DNA from: Dallia pectoralis
Lineage: Eukaryota; Chordata; Actinopteri; Esociformes; Umbridae
Length of the DNA stretch: 64,000 nt
Direction of reading: 5' to 3'
NCBI GenBank assembly: GCA_029465975.1
Contig: CM055750.1
Coordinates: 953,586 to 1,017,585 of the forward strand
Of the stretch, positions 29,296 to 42,443 are shown piece by piece. The number at the start of each line of letters is the position of its first letter. The first letter of the stretch is position 1. The position numbers were made by a program, and so were the translations under genes. The notes below the pieces were generated by a model. That model did not search any database, had not been told where the DNA came from, and was given only the letters and a program-made list of their open reading frames with translations.

Positions 29296-31069
29296 AGTAT
29301 GGTTAAGTTCAGTATGGTTTTATCGCACACAGTAAAACACATAATATTATATTTAATATATTTCTTATTTGTAGAATATATTTAATTACATGACAGAGAG
29401 AGAGAGAGCTGCACGGTTAATGTCTATTCAGCATAAACTGATTTGTGATCGCCTGTCTCCATTTAATGCACATAAGGACGTAGGCCCTACATGCAAGTTT
29501 AGTATGACCTCACGCCTCACCAGCACTATAGCCCTAAATAGTACAGATAATAAAGATAACGAGTTAAGTTGAATTGCAGTAAAGAGATTAAATGCATATA
29601 GAACTATGTTAATATATTTAAAATCACAATCACGGGTCAATAAAAGTGATTAACAAAAACGTAAATGATCTCCAAATAGTGATGCTTGTAAAAACTTTAA
29701 CAATGATTTCTGTTTATTTTTTGGAGGGTTTAGAACATGTGTTTGTTTGTATTCGAATGTTGTATGGCTAAAAAGAGAAGTTGTAATCTATAGAAACATT
29801 TGCATTTTAATGAGGACGCATCATAGCTTTATATCCTTGACATATATCGATGTGGTCACTCTAGTTGTAATCTGGAAGGCAACCACAGCAACTCAACCAA
29901 ACCAAATACACAACGTTCAGTCAGTAATTATACTCTAAATACAGTGTAGTTTCATCCTACAGATACTATAGTAGCTGTATAACCAGAACAGGTTACTAAG
30001 TCTGTTCCAGTGATCGAGCTAGAGTCACCAGTGGCTGTCTTCACTGTCATTGATTGTACAGGTATGTCAGATATGCTCAATGGCCCATATCTCCGTCTAC
30101 GTATTTGCCAGAAACACAATAAAACCATGATGTAATTCAAAACTGAAAAGAAATACACATTTTACAAAATGTGATCCACTATGTGATCAGTTTTAAAATA
30201 TACCATTTAAGGTTCATGTAAACCATTTACTTGGTGTTAAAATATGTCTATAAAAGAAAAGGCATAATAGTTTTCTGGAGAGTGACATTTTGGTAAAAAT
30301 ATGTTGCCATTTTAAGGAAAGAAATTCCTAAGAAACACATAATTTTGGACCCACAGGCTTTTTATGGCACTTGCAATGGGAAATACATGGAAATAACAAA
30401 ACGACAAACTGACATGTGTTATGTATTATGGATTCATATTATAGGGCGTCAGGTAGCGGCCATGTTGTAATTCAGGGTGACAGACAAACTCAATGGAACA
30501 TGTCTATTTCCCCTTTAACCTTAACTACAAAACAGTAAAAAGAAAAATCAAAGCAGTGGAGAAGCGTCTCCTAACTCAGGGCTTTATGCCCCAATCACGT
30601 AATTACCGTCCAGGTTAAATGATTTGCTGGGTGTCTTCATTTGACAATACTGGAGATGCTAACATGATGGGGGTTCAAGCTGATTTGAACCCCACTGTTT
30701 GTTTAAAGGAAGTTCTGTGATGCATAAGCTGTGGGCTTCATCAGGGGTCATACAGGAAATGCAGAACTCAGAACCCATATAAATCCAGCTCTGTTCTCTC
30801 TATTAGCAATGAGGTGATATGTTGAAACACCCGGTCATATCTACAGCATATTTCCTTGGATACAAAACACTGCTTATTTCTCTCCTCCTTTAATCAGGGA
30901 CTAATTTAGACCCCAGTGGGTTCAATGAAAGATTAGGTAGAAGGGAATAGTGGAAGTTCTCAAGGCCGTATAGAAGTTGAATATGACTGATCTATGTATA
31001 TCCACGCTTTTCGATGTAATACAGTACAGACTATAGTGTCTCCTGTGAACATTAAGACTAAAGAGAAAG
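29296..31069. other. unique AT-rich sequence, no gene recognised
   Basis: Short open frames only, none with a recognisable domain or convincing splice context. A GA run occurs at about 29392-29408. Confidence 0.6.
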
Positions 31070-31395
31070 AGGAACAGAGATAGAGAACACGGAGATAGAG
31101 AACATGTAGATAGAGAAGATGTAGATAGAGAACATGGAGATAGAGAACATGTAGATAGAGAACATGTAGATAGAGAACATGTAGATAGAGAACACAGAGA
31201 TAGAGAACATGTAGATATAGAACATGGAGATAGAGAACATGTAGATAGAGAACATGTAGATAGAGAACATGGAGATAGAGAACATGTAGATAGAGAACAT
31301 GTAGAGAGAGAACATGTAGATAGAGAACACAGGGATAGAGAACATGTAGATAGAGAACATGTAGATCTAGAACATGTAGAGAGAGAACATGGAGA
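31070..31395. repeat. 15-bp minisatellite
   Basis: About 21 copies of GATAGAGAACATGTA with ACACGGA and ACATGGA variants. It reads as a Met/Phe/Ser/Ile-rich frame on minus, an artefact. Confidence 0.94.
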
Positions 31396-31504
31396 CAGGG
31401 GGAGATTGACTAGCTGGTACTTTTATATGAAGTATTATTGTTACATGTGGAGAATCAAATGATGCATTCTCTCTGCAGGTGTTATATATCTGACAGTGTT
31501 CGTC

Positions 31505-31690
31505 ACCCCCGCACAATTTCCTTATCTCTTACTCAATGTCTCTTTTCGTCTCTCTCTTGTCTCTTTCCCCCTCTCTTCTCTCTCTTTCCATCCATCTTTC
31601 TACCCCGCTCTTCCCTCTTTATTTCTACCTCACTCACTCTCCCCATCTCGTCTCTCTCTCTCTCTATTTTCTCTCGACCAGTGAGTCTGT
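31505..31690. repeat. pyrimidine-rich CT tract
   Basis: Imperfect TCTC/CCTC-rich stretch without a fixed unit. Confidence 0.75.
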
Positions 31691-32038
31691 CTGTCCAAAC
31701 ATGACACATTCTCATGACAAAGTAATACCAAACTACTTCTGACAGGCAGCGATGAGAGGTTTGGGCTTTCCCAACAAACCCTTTTCCCGTAAAGGTCAGC
31801 TTGGTGGAGTTAGATAGAAAACACTATCATTTCTATTAAATACATTTCAGAGGCTTTATTGACACAGCAAACATACACTGTGTGAAAATGACCCATGCAA
31901 GTAAAGATAAACAATCAAATGCACATTTTACATCTTACTAGGACTTTTACAATTAGAAAGTATAGGTACAACACTTAATAATAAATAAATTAAGATTACA
32001 TGGCAGACAGCAATTGAGCTACCCACACTGTATAGAAC
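31691..32038. other. unique AT-rich sequence
   Basis: Nothing recognisable. It separates a CT tract from the next minisatellite. Confidence 0.55.
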
Positions 32039-32992
32039 ATTCTAGCTCCACTTGGGTCAGCTTCATATTCTAGCTCCACTTAGGCCAGCTTCATATTCTA
32101 GCTCCACTTAGGCCAGGCACATTCTTCATATTCTAGCTCCACTTGGGCCAGCTTCACATTCTAGCTCCACTTGGGCCAGCTTCACATTCTAGCTCCACTT
32201 GGGCCAGCTTCACATTCTAGCTCCACTTGGGCCAGCTTCACATTCTAGCTCCACTTGGGCCAGCTTCATATTCTAGCACCACTTGGGCCAGCTTCACATT
32301 CTAGCTCCACTTGGGCCAGCTTCACATTCTAGCTCCACTTGGGCCAGCTTCATATTCTAGCACCACTTGGGCCAGCTTCAGATTCAAGCTCCACTTGGGC
32401 CAGCTTCACATTCAAGCTCCACTTGGGCCAGCTTCACATTCAAGCTCCACTTGGGCCAGTCACATTCTTCATATTCTAACTCCACTAGGGCCAGCTTCAC
32501 ATTCTAGCTCCACCTGGGCCAGCTTCACATTCTAGCTCCACTTGGGCCAGCTTTACATTCTAGCTCCACTTGGGCCAGCTTCATATTCTAGCACCACTTG
32601 GGCCAGCTTTATATTCTAGCTCCACTTGGGCCAGCTTCACATTCAAGCTCCACTTGGGCCAGCTTCACATTCAAGCTCCACTTGGGCCAGCTTCATATTC
32701 TAGCTCCACTTGGGCCAGCTTCACATTCTAGCTCCACTTGGGCCAGCTTTAGATTCTAGCTCCACTTGGGCCAGCTTTATATTCTAGCTCCACTTGGGCC
32801 AGCTTTAGATTCTAGCTCCACTTGGGCCAGATTCACATTCTAGCTCCACTTGGGCCAGCTTTATATTCTAGTTCCACTAGGGCCAGCTTCATATTCTAGC
32901 TCCACTAGGGCCAGCTTCACATTCTATCTCCACTTGGGCCAGCTTCATATTCTAGCTCCACTTGGGCCAGCTTCACTTTCTAGCTCCACTTG
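32039..32992. repeat. 28-bp minisatellite
   Basis: About 34 copies of a 28-bp unit, ATTCTAGCTCCACTTGGGCC followed by AGCTTCAC. TTCTAG and TTCAAG variants and CACATT, CATATT and TTAGATT variants are interspersed. Two units are lengthened by an extra CACATTCTTC (near 32115 and 32460). Confidence 0.95.
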
Positions 32993-32994
32993 AT

Positions 32995-33228
32995 TAGCAC
33001 TAAGGGCTGAGGAGATCTGGTGTTAGCACTATGGGCTGAGGAGATCTGGTGTTAGCACTATGGGCTGAGGAGATCTGGTGTTAGCACTAAGAGCTGAGGA
33101 GATCTGGTGTTAGCACTAAGGGCTGAGGAGATCTGGTGTTAGAACTATGGGCTGAGGAGATCTGGTGTTAGAACTATGGGCTGAGGAGATCTGGTGTTAG
33201 CACTATGGGCTGAGGGGATCTGGTGTTG
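32995..33228. repeat. 29-bp minisatellite
   Basis: Eight copies of a 29-bp unit, TAGCACTATGGGCTGAGGAG followed by ATCTGGTGT. It directly abuts the 28-bp array on one side and a 31-bp array on the other. Confidence 0.94.
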
Positions 33229-33240
33229 AGATCTGGTGTT

Positions 33241-33470
33241 GAACCTTGAGCAGTTCCTGTTTAAATTGTAAAGGACTTGAGCAGTTCGTATGTAAACTGT
33301 AAAGGACTTGAGCTGTTCCTGTTTAAACTGTAAAGGACGTGAGCTGTTCCTGTTTAAACTGTAAAGGACATGAGCTGTTCCTGTTTAAACTGTAAAGGAC
33401 TTGAGCTGTTCCTGTTTAAACTTTAAAGGGCTTGAGCTGTTTCTGTTTAAACTCTAAAGGACTTGAGCAG
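33241..33470. repeat. 31-bp minisatellite
   Basis: About seven copies of a 31-bp unit, TTGAGCTGTTCCTGTTTAAA followed by CTGTAAAGGAC. Confidence 0.93.
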
Positions 33471-33821
33471 GTATTTCCTCAGAGACATACTTGTCCGCCA
33501 CTTGGCAAAAGATGCCAATCACTAAACTTTAGTTGAAAGACTAGAGTATTTTTGGCTGTTGCTTTTGCTGTTTCCTTTGGGGGTAATGTAATGTCCTTTG
33601 TAGCAAAAATCTTGACATGGGTGTGGGGTCTGGGTGGGGGGTTGGCTGGGCGATTAAAGTAGAGGTGGCAGAATACAAAAAAGTGACTTCAACCACCTCT
33701 GAACCTGCCTAAGGCAGATTGATTATTTAGCAGGAAGTGTTCTCAGCGCTGGGAGAGGATTTTGTGGTAGGGGTTAGTTTGCTGGAAGCATAAAGGTGTT
33801 TGGATAATGTATAGTCACTAA
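33471..33821. other. unique sequence between arrays
   Basis: No gene, RNA or element recognised. A short G-rich stretch (GGGGTCTGGGTGGGGGGTTG) is at about 33624-33643. Confidence 0.55.
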
Positions 33822-34252
33822 ACACACATGTGCCACACCCACACATGCTACACACACACACATGTGCCACACACACAAACGTGCCACACCCACACATGCT
33901 ACACACACACACATGTGCCACACACACACGTGCCACACACACACATGCCACACACACACGTGCCACACACACATGTGCCACACACACACATGCTACACAC
34001 ACACACACACACACATGTGCCACACACACACGTGCCACACCCACACATGCCACACCCACACATGCTACACAAACACACACACATGTACCACACACACCCA
34101 TGCCACACACACACGTGCCACACCCACACATGCTACACACACATGCAACACACACTTGCCACACACACACGCCACACACACACGTGCCACACCCACACAT
34201 GCTACACACACATGCCAAACACACACTTGCCACACACACACATGCCACACAC
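33822..34252. repeat. CA-rich minisatellite (CACACATGTGCCA type)
   Basis: Units of about 10-20 bp alternating CACACACATGCCACAC, CACACGTGCCACAC and CCACACATGCTACAC. Frames on both strands are open (THATHTH, CVCVAC) and are artefacts. Confidence 0.93.
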
Positions 34253-34349
34253 ATGCATTGGTTTTGCGTTTCCCCATTTTAGGTCAGCCTCTGGCATCTA
34301 AACAAAGCTGGGTTACACCAAGAACTGGGCTATCCACTAAGTTACTGCT

Positions 34350-35274
34350 GCTCTCTCTCTGTATTCATTTTCATGTCTCTCTCTTTCTCCATGTCTCTCC
34401 CGGTCTCTCTTTCTCCATGTCTCTCACGGTCTCTCTTTCTCCATGTATCTCCCGGTCTCCCTTTCTCCATGTCTCTCCCGGTCTCTCTTTCTCCATGTCT
34501 CTCCCGGTCTCTCTTTCTCCATGTCTCTCCCGGTCTCTCTTTCTCCATGTCTCTCCCGGTCTCTCTTTCTCCATGTATCTCCCGGTCTCTCTTTCTCCAT
34601 GTCTCTCCCGGTCTCCCTTTCTCCCTGTATCTCCCGGTCTCTCGTTCTCCATGTCTCTCCCGGTCTCCCTTTCTCCATGTCTCTCCCGGTCTCCCTTTCT
34701 CCATGTATCTCCCGGTCTCTCTTTCTCCATGTCCCTCCGGGTCTCCCTTTCTCCATGTCTCTCCCGGTCTCTCTTTCTCCATGTCTCTCCCGGTCTCCCT
34801 TTCTCCATGTCTCTCCCGGTCTCTCTTTCTCCATGTCTCTCCCGGTCTCTCTTTCTCCATGTCTCTCCCGGTCTCTCTTTCTCCATGTCTCTCCCGGTCT
34901 CCCTTTCTCCATGTCTCTCCCGGTCTCTCTTTCTCCATGTCTCTCCCGGTCTCTCTTTCTCCATGTCTCTCCCGGTCTCTCTTTCTCCATGTCTCTCCCG
35001 GTCTCTCTTTCTCCATGTCTCTCCCGGTCTCTCTTTCTCCATGTATCTCCCGGTCTCTCTTTCTCCATGTATCTCCCGGTCTCTCTTTCTCCATGTCTCT
35101 CCCGGTCTCCCTTTCTCCCTGTATCTCCCGGTCTCTCGTTCTCCATGTCTCTCCCGGTCTCCCTTTCTCCATGTCTCTCCCGGTCTCCCTTTCTCCATGT
35201 ATTTCCCGGTCTCTCTTTCTCCATGTCCCTCCGGGTCTCCCTTTCTCCATGTCTCTCCCGGTCTCCCTTTCTGG
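34350..35274. repeat. 26-bp pyrimidine-rich minisatellite with higher-order duplication
   Basis: About 35 copies of a 26-bp unit, CTCTCTTTCTCCATGTCTCT followed by CCCGGT. A run of rare variants (CCCTGTAT, TCTCGTTC, CCTCCGGGTCTC) occurs at about 34621-34745 and again at about 35115-35240. The offset is 494 bp, which is 19 units. Open frames on both strands are artefacts. Confidence 0.95.
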
Positions 35275-35804
35275 TAGGTAAATCCCAGTGCCGTCATGCA
35301 GTCAGTGGAGTCAAAAGGAGCAGTTGTTCCTTCACCTATATGAGTAATTAGATATATTTGTATATTTAAAAAGATAACTTCAATCAATGTGCTATTCTCA
35401 CTTTAAACACTAAGAATGTGCATGTTTGCAACCTATGAAATGATGTGCAATTTCCTCGATTTCTACCAGAAAAACATGCCCATTGAAACCATTTGTCACT
35501 GTGAGGGAACGTTCTGGAAATCCAAATGGAATTGCAGATGACAAGTTACTAGCTTAACTTAATGCAGGAACATCATTTACATGGAAACCAAATTATTTTT
35601 TGTAGCACCTGAAGATTAAGCATGTGTTGTTCCGTCGGATTTTGCACTACCTCTCTCTAATACAATACAATTACCTCAGCCATGATGCGTGGATCTGGAC
35701 TTTATTATATTACTACGTTCTCCAGGGCTTGTCATCCAGATATTGACGCAAATATAGTCCCAATATGAAGTCATAGACTAGGAAATAATTAAGCAGTATT
35801 ACAA

Positions 35805-35805
<1 letters not shown>
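35275..35805. other. unique AT-rich sequence
   Basis: No gene or element recognised on either strand. Confidence 0.55.
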
Positions 35806-35838
<33 letters not shown>

Positions 35839-35957
35839 ACACACTCATACACACAGACACAGACAGACACAGACAGACACAGACAGACACAGACAGACAG
35901 ACACAGACAGACACAGACAGACACAGACAGACAGACACAGACAGACAGACACAGACA

Positions 35958-36030
<73 letters not shown>
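35806..36030. repeat. (CA)n flanking a (CAGA)n block
   Basis: A CA run, then about 120 bp of ACAGACAGACAC units, then a long pure CA run of about 75 bp. Confidence 0.95.
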
Positions 36031-36033
<3 letters not shown>

Positions 36034-38089
36034 GCAACAGTTTCAGGCTGTTGCCTCTTAATTAAGGAACCTTTGTTTTTTTATTGACACTAATTGTTCC
36101 TAACAAAAAGAGGTTCTGTATGTGAGACCAGAGGTCTAGAAACAGAGACGGAGAGCAAAGCGTTGTGGGAAACACTGATACTTCCTCATTTCTCCTGCCT
36201 TATATTGCAAAGACAAAGATACTATCTCTTCATCACAGAAAGATGAGAGGCCAAGGTTTGCCAGCGAGACGCAATGAAAATTTGATCTACAGCTCAAAAG
36301 ACAGTAAAAGAAGAAATGAGGTTTCAATAAGAGCCATTTATGAATTCAAAGGGAATATCTGTGAAGCTCAAGGTTTCTGATAAAGATATTCCAAAATGAA
36401 ATTGTCTTATCGTGGTTATGCCCAAGTGATTACAAAAGATGCAAAAAATCCATGGATTACGTGCCTGACTGTACAGCAACTATCTGCCATAGGTTGCCAG
36501 AACATTCTCTTTAAATACACCTGAACGACAGGTGTTTCCCCCCATGACAGGACTCCACAGATACTCAACAGTCCAAAGAGACCAGATTTACTGCTGCTTT
36601 AATTAGCACAACAATATTCAGCTGTGTGCTAACATCATCACAAAAGGGTTTTCTAATGTTCAATTAGCCTTTAAAAATGCTAAAAGTGGATTAGTAAAGG
36701 ATGTGCTGGGCCTTTGTCTGCCCGTGTAGACATTCGATGAACAAATCTGCAGTAGCCAACTACAAATGGTTATTTACCACATTAACCATGTCTACACTGT
36801 ATTTATGATCAATTAAATGTTATATTAATGGTCAAAACAGTTGCTTTTATTTCTTTCGGAAACATAGACATCTTTAAGCGACCCCCGAACTTATCGAAAG
36901 GTAGTGAATGTACACATGTAGACATGTACAGAGATGTACAGGAACCTGGAGACTGACAGACTCTACAGCGAATCCGGCAATAAAAGCACGAGCACGGAAT
37001 ATGTGCACGCCCATGTTATTAGCCCGAAATGTTCCCCCTGTCAATCAACAAAAACGCTATTATTTCTGCAACAGCAAAATTACTACCGAGCTGGATAAAA
37101 TATAGAGCACTTAGCCAGTCATCCTTGGCTTTCTTCCTGTACATCAACAATAAGGTAGATGCTGGCACAAGTACATGCTGGTAATCACTGATCAATTCAT
37201 ATGCCCACTCACACAGACGATGGCTCGGAAGCATTTCTGAGATCCTGGTTATTTACCATCGTCAGAAGTCTCCATGAACGTCACACAGATCAAGGAAGAA
37301 ACTTTGAAAGCTCTCTGCTACAGGAAGCACACCGTCTATTACGGAATACAAACCCGGACCCCCCACTGATTATGAGTCCCCATCAACCGGTCAGGTAAAG
37401 AGAGCACTTCAATCACACGACGACCTGCTGCCACATCAACCGGAATCAAAACATCCTGGTACCCAGAATCCCACAAGTGGAGGACCAGGGAAGGATACAA
37501 ACTGCTGTTATATTCTCAATACGTTAACAATTAAAGTATCATATTATTACCAAACTAAATTTGAAGTACAAGTATCATATAAACTTAGTGACGGCACAAA
37601 ATTGGTCCTTCCTTTTCATACAGAGACTGATCTGTCTCTGAGCTAAACCATAAAGCTAATTTCCAGGGACCTGCTGACTCGTCACTAAGGTTCCTGTGAG
37701 ATTAGTTATTCAGTAGCAGAACAGACACCCTTCTGGACATGCAGCGTCTCCAATCTCTGGCTCTTGCACGCTCCGGAGCCTATTTCAATACATTATTCTG
37801 ACACTAAAGTATTTGTGCTGCAATCATTTGCATTTACATTTGAGTCATTTAGCAGATGTTGTTATCCAGAATGACACATTTAGAAGCCATTTGAACAAAC
37901 CACACATGCGCAGTAGTGGAATAAAGACCATATAAATAATTAAAGCACTAACCAAAGTTTACAAATGGTGGCACTGATACTATTCTAGGTCATCTATAAA
38001 GTCTTTGTTTAAATGTTTTCTGGTTCCATCTTTGAGGTGTCAGGTGGACATAGAGGAGTTTGGACTGGGTGTGTCACGCACGGACACTC
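36031..38089. other. unique sequence, no gene recognised
   Basis: Two kilobases of ordinary composition with only short open frames, none matching a family I know. It contains a dispersed repeat fragment at 37827. Confidence 0.55.
37827..37885 (-). repeat. 3' tail of a common teleost SINE/LINE (minus orientation)
   Basis: CATTTACATTTGAGTCATTT followed by AGCAGATGTTGTTATCCAGA. This is the reverse complement of the familiar fish retroposon tail CTGCTAAATGACT, slightly degraded. Confidence 0.5.
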
Positions 38090-40097
38090 GTTTATTTTAT
38101 TGCCCTCACCTGTTTTCCTAAATCACCTGTTTCAGTTCATTATTTTATTGCCCTCACCTGTTTTCCTAAATCACCTGTTTCAGTTCATTATTTTATTGCC
38201 CTCACCTGTTTTCCTAAATCACCTGTTTCAGTTCATTATTTTATTGCCCTCACCTGTTTTCCTAAATCACCTGTTTCAGTTCATTATTTTATTGCCCTCA
38301 CCTGTTTTCCTAAATCACCCTTTTTCAGTTCATTATTTTATTGCCCTCACCTGTTTTCCTAAATCACCTGTTTCAGTTCATTATTTTATTGCCCTCACCT
38401 GTTTTCCTAAATCACCTGTTTCAGTTCATTATTTTATTGCCCTCACCTGTTTTCCTAAATCACCTGTTTCAGTTCATTATTTTATTGCCCTCACCTGTTT
38501 TCCTAAATCACCTGTTTCAGTTCATTATTTTATTGCCCTCACCTGTTTTCCTAAATCACCTGTTTCAGTTCATTATTTTATTGCCCTCACCTGTTTTCCA
38601 AAATCACCTGTTTCAGTTCATTATTTTATTGCCCTCACCTGTTTTCCTAAATCACCTGTTTCAGTTCATTATTTTATTGCCCTCACCTGTTTTCCTAAAT
38701 CACCTGTTTCAGTTCATTATTTTATTGCCCTCACCTGTTTTCCAAAATCACCTGTTTAAGTTCATTATTTTATTGCCCTCACCTGTTTTCCTAAATCACC
38801 TGTTTCAGTTCATTATTTTATTACCCTTATCTGTTTTCCTAAATCACCTGTTTCAGTTCATTATTTTATTACCCTCACCTGTTTTCCTAAATCACCTGTT
38901 TCAGTTCATTATTTTATTGCCCTCACCTGTTTTCCTAAATCGCCTGTTTCAGTTCATTATTTTATTGCCCTCACCTGTTTTCCTAAATCACCTGTTTCAG
39001 TTCATTATTTTATTGCCCTCACCTGTTTTCCTAAATCACCTGTTTCAGTTCATTATTTTATTGCCCTCACCTGTTTTCCTAAATCACCTGTTTCAGTTCA
39101 TTATTTTATTGCCCTCACCTGTTTTCCTAAATCACCTGTTTCAGTTCATTATTTTATTACCCTCACCTGTTTTCCTAAATCACCCTTTTTCAGTTCATTA
39201 TTTTATTGCCCTCACCTGTTTTCCTAAATCACCTGTTTCAGTTCATTATTTTATTGCCCTCACCTGTTTTCCTAAATCACCTGTTTCAGTTCATTATTTT
39301 ATTGCCCTCACCTGTTTTCCTAAATCACCTGTTTCAGTTCATTATTTTATTGCCCTCACCTGTTTTCCTAAATCACCTGTTTCAGTTCATTATTTTATTG
39401 CCCTCACCTGTTTTCCTAAATCACCTGTTTCAGTTCATTATTTTATTGCCCTCACCTGTTTTCCAAAATCACCTGTTTCAGTTCATTATTTTATTGCCCT
39501 CACCTGTTTTCCTAAATCACCTGTTTCAGTTCATTATTTTATTGCCCTCACCTGTTTTCCTAAATCACCTGTTTCAGTTCATTATTTTATTGCCCTCACC
39601 TGTTTTCCAAAATCACCTGTTTAAGTTCATTATTTTATTGCCCTCACCTGTTTTCCTAAATCACCTGTTTCAGTTCATTATTTTATTGCCCTCACCTGTT
39701 TTCCTAAATCACCTGTTTCAGTTCATTATTTTATTACCCTCACCTGTTTTCCTAAATCACCTTTTTCAGTTCATTATTTTATTGCCCTCACCTGTTTTCT
39801 TAAATCACCTGTTTCAGTTCATTATTTTATTGCCCTCACCTGTTTTCCTAAATCACCTGTTTCAGTTCATTATTTTATTGCCCTCACCTGTTTTCCTAAA
39901 TCACCTGTTTCAGTTCATTATTTTATTGCCCTCACCTGTTTTCCTAAATCACCTGTTTCAGTTCATTATTTTATTGCCCTCACCTGTTTTCCTAAATCAC
40001 CTGTTTCAGTTCATTATTTTATTGCCCTCACCTGTTTTCCTAAATCACCTGTTTCAGTTCATTATTTTATTGCCCTCACCTGTTTTCCTAAATCACC
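38090..40097. repeat. 48-bp minisatellite with 865-bp internal duplication
   Basis: About 41 copies of a 48-bp unit (CAGTTCATTATTTTATTGCC, then CTCACCTGTTTTCCTAAATC, then ACCTGTTT). 48 is a multiple of three, so frames up to 427 residues stay open (FQFIILLPSPVFLNHL); these are artefacts. The rare variants CACCCTTTTT, TTCCAAAATC and TGTTTAAG recur in the same order 865 bp apart (38316 and 39181; 38596 and 39461). Confidence 0.96.
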
Positions 40098-41079
40098 AGT
40101 CCCAGTTCCTCCTCTGCCGGTGTGTTTTATCACTCTTAGTTTGGTGTTTTCCATCGTTACATTTGTATTTAATAGATGTGGGTCGTCCTGCTCTTGTGTC
40201 CGACTCCCCGTTAGTGACAGATCAGAAAGTGGCCTGAATGAAAGCAATATCAGGGACCTAGATGACTCTGGAAAGTTAACCAGCAAATCATCATTTATTT
40301 TTTTAACCACATTGCTCTGTAAAATAAAAATAATGTAAGTCCTGTTTCTTAACTTAAGTATCTTTACCTAATTGGTTATCAAGTAAAATGAATAAATACT
40401 AAGTTAAACTTAGACGAGGTGGGCTTTGAGTGAGATGACAGGTGATTTGGCGTAAGATTAAGTGAGGAGTGAGACACTAACCCTAGACACTAAATCTCAA
40501 AATTATAATTATTAGCATTTCCAAGTCAAACAATAAGTAAATTAAGGAAAAAGATTAGATTAGGCACGTTCTCTGTTAGGTGATCCAGGAGTTATCATGT
40601 TTGGTGATTTCCACCAGTTTTTGGGTACTGGGCATATATCATATATATCAAATAAAAATCATATAGGATGTCTCTGTCAGAAGTTGGTTTAAAGAAAAGG
40701 TCTGCCGTTACATTCATAAGTCTTCTAATAATCATCATGTTTATTGTAAATGAGATGGCTACATGGGTCCTTGAGTTAAGCAGTGTCATTTTGTCAGGGT
40801 TTTCTAGCGGTGACTTGCTGCTTCCGCAGGTTGAAGATGTATAACTCATGTTTCATGACTGCTCTATTAATAGCTTTCTATGTCACTTAACTTGGAATAA
40901 TTTAAAAACTTTGTGACCGTTCTGTGTCACTTGCCACCGTTTGAAACGCTTCATGACAATCTTAAGAAGCCTTATGAATAGAAGAGAAATCTAAGTATTT
41001 AAAAAAAAATCTGAAAACAAGATATTATCCTCATCTCAGCTCCAACAAAATCTCTGTGGCAGACCAGAACATAGCAGAA
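40098..41079. other. unique AT-rich sequence
   Basis: No gene recognised. The short minus-strand frame at about 40595-40849 has no family resemblance. Confidence 0.55.
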
Positions 41080-41332
41080 ACTGTGGGGGGTCAGAGGCTC
41101 CACCTGTGGGGGTCAGCGGCTCCACCTGTGGGGGTTCAGAGGCTCCACCTGTGAGGGGTCAGAGGCTCCACCTGTGGGGGTCAGAGGCTCCACCTGTGGG
41201 GGGTCAGAGGCTCCACCTGTGGGGGTCAGAGGCTCCACCTGTAGGGGGTTCAGAGCCTCCACCTGTGGGGGTCAGAGGCTCCACCTGTGGGGGTCAGAGG
41301 CTCCACCTGTGGGGGTCAGAGGCTCCACCTAA
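41080..41332. repeat. 22-bp G-rich minisatellite
   Basis: About 12 copies of TGTGGGGGTCAGAGGCTCCA plus CC. Each unit has a run of five or six G on the plus strand. Confidence 0.94.
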
Positions 41333-41689
41333 GTCCAGCATCGCACTCTTCATCCCACTCTCACACAACTCCCTCTCCCCAGACCTCCTCTTCATCACAC
41401 GTGACCAGCTGCGTACGTGACACCCTTTCAGTGCTCTGTATCTCTGTATGGGATTGCGTTATGGAGGATTGACGTGCAGGTAGAGCAACGATACTAGAAC
41501 TGCTCTACTCTTCATTATTTTCAGATTAGCGTAGCTCTCTCTCTCCCTCTCTTCTCTCTCTCTCTCGTTCTCTCTCTTTCTTGTTGTCAAATAAGGTTTA
41601 TCTCTCCTTATCTTCTCTACTTCCTCTGGCCCTTTCATCCTCCCTCTCTTCTTTGCGTCATTCTTCCTCATATTTTCGGCTCGCTCTCC
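41333..41689. other. unique sequence grading into a CT-rich tract
   Basis: Pyrimidine-rich from about 41535 (CTCTCTCTCC runs). No gene recognised. Confidence 0.55.
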
Positions 41690-42443
41690 CACAGTAACAC
41701 TCTCTCTCACTCCCCACTCCCCCTCCCCCCCTCTCTACACAGTAACACTCTCTCACCCCCTCCCACATCCCGCCCCCCTCTACACAGTAACACTCTCGTC
41801 CCCCTCCCACATCCCGCCCCCTCTACACACTAACACTCTATCACTTCCCCCTCCCCTCTCTACACAGTAACACTCTCTCACCCCCTCCCACATCCCGCCC
41901 CCCTCTACACAGTAACACTCTCCCCCCTCCCCCTCTACACAGTAACACTCTCTCACCCCCTCCCACATCCCGCCCCCCTCTACACAGTAACACTCTCGTC
42001 CCCCTCCCACATCCCGCCCCCCTCTACACACTAACACTCTATCACTTCCCCCTCCCCCTCTACACAGTAACACTCTCGTCCCCCTCCCACATCCCCCCCC
42101 TCTACACACTAACACTCTATCACTTCCCCCTCCCCTCTCTACACAGTAACACTCTCTCGCACTCCCCACTCCCACATCCCGCCCCCCTCTCTACACAGTA
42201 ACACTCTCGTCCCCCTCCCACATCCCGCCCCCTCTACACACTAACACTCTATCACTTCCCCCTCCCCTCTCTACACAGTAACACTCTCGTCCCCCTCCCA
42301 CATCCCGCACACCCTCTACACACTAACACTCTATCACTTCCCCCTCCCCTCTCTACACAGTAACACTCTCCCCCCTCCCCCTCCCACATCCCGCCCCCTC
42401 TACACAGTAACACTCTCTCTCACTCCCCCTCCCACACCCCCTC
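41690..42443. repeat. C-rich composite minisatellite
   Basis: Interleaved units of CTCTACACAGTAACACTCTC with CCCCCTCCCACATCCCGCCC and ACTAACACTCTATCACTTCC. The combinations are irregular. Runs of four to nine C are frequent. Confidence 0.93.

Noticed and set aside
34342..35387. Long open frames on both strands (GERETGRDMEKERPG on minus, LSRSLFLHVSPG on plus)
   Set aside because: 26-bp pyrimidine-rich array with no stop in several frames. It is an artefact of periodicity.
37019..37234. 71-residue minus frame (WAYELISDYQHVLVPASTLL)
   Set aside because: Not periodic, but it has no recognisable domain, no splice partners and ordinary non-coding composition around it. It is too weak to call.
38341..39624. 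427-residue plus-strand open frame (IILLPSPVFLNHLFQF repeats)
   Set aside because: It is a direct read-through of the 48-bp minisatellite. The unit is 16 codons without a stop, the translation is purely periodic, and there is no splice or domain context.
38090..40097. CRISPR-like regular repeat array
   Set aside because: The copies are contiguous tandem units with no unique spacers, in a eukaryotic context. The same applies to every other array here.
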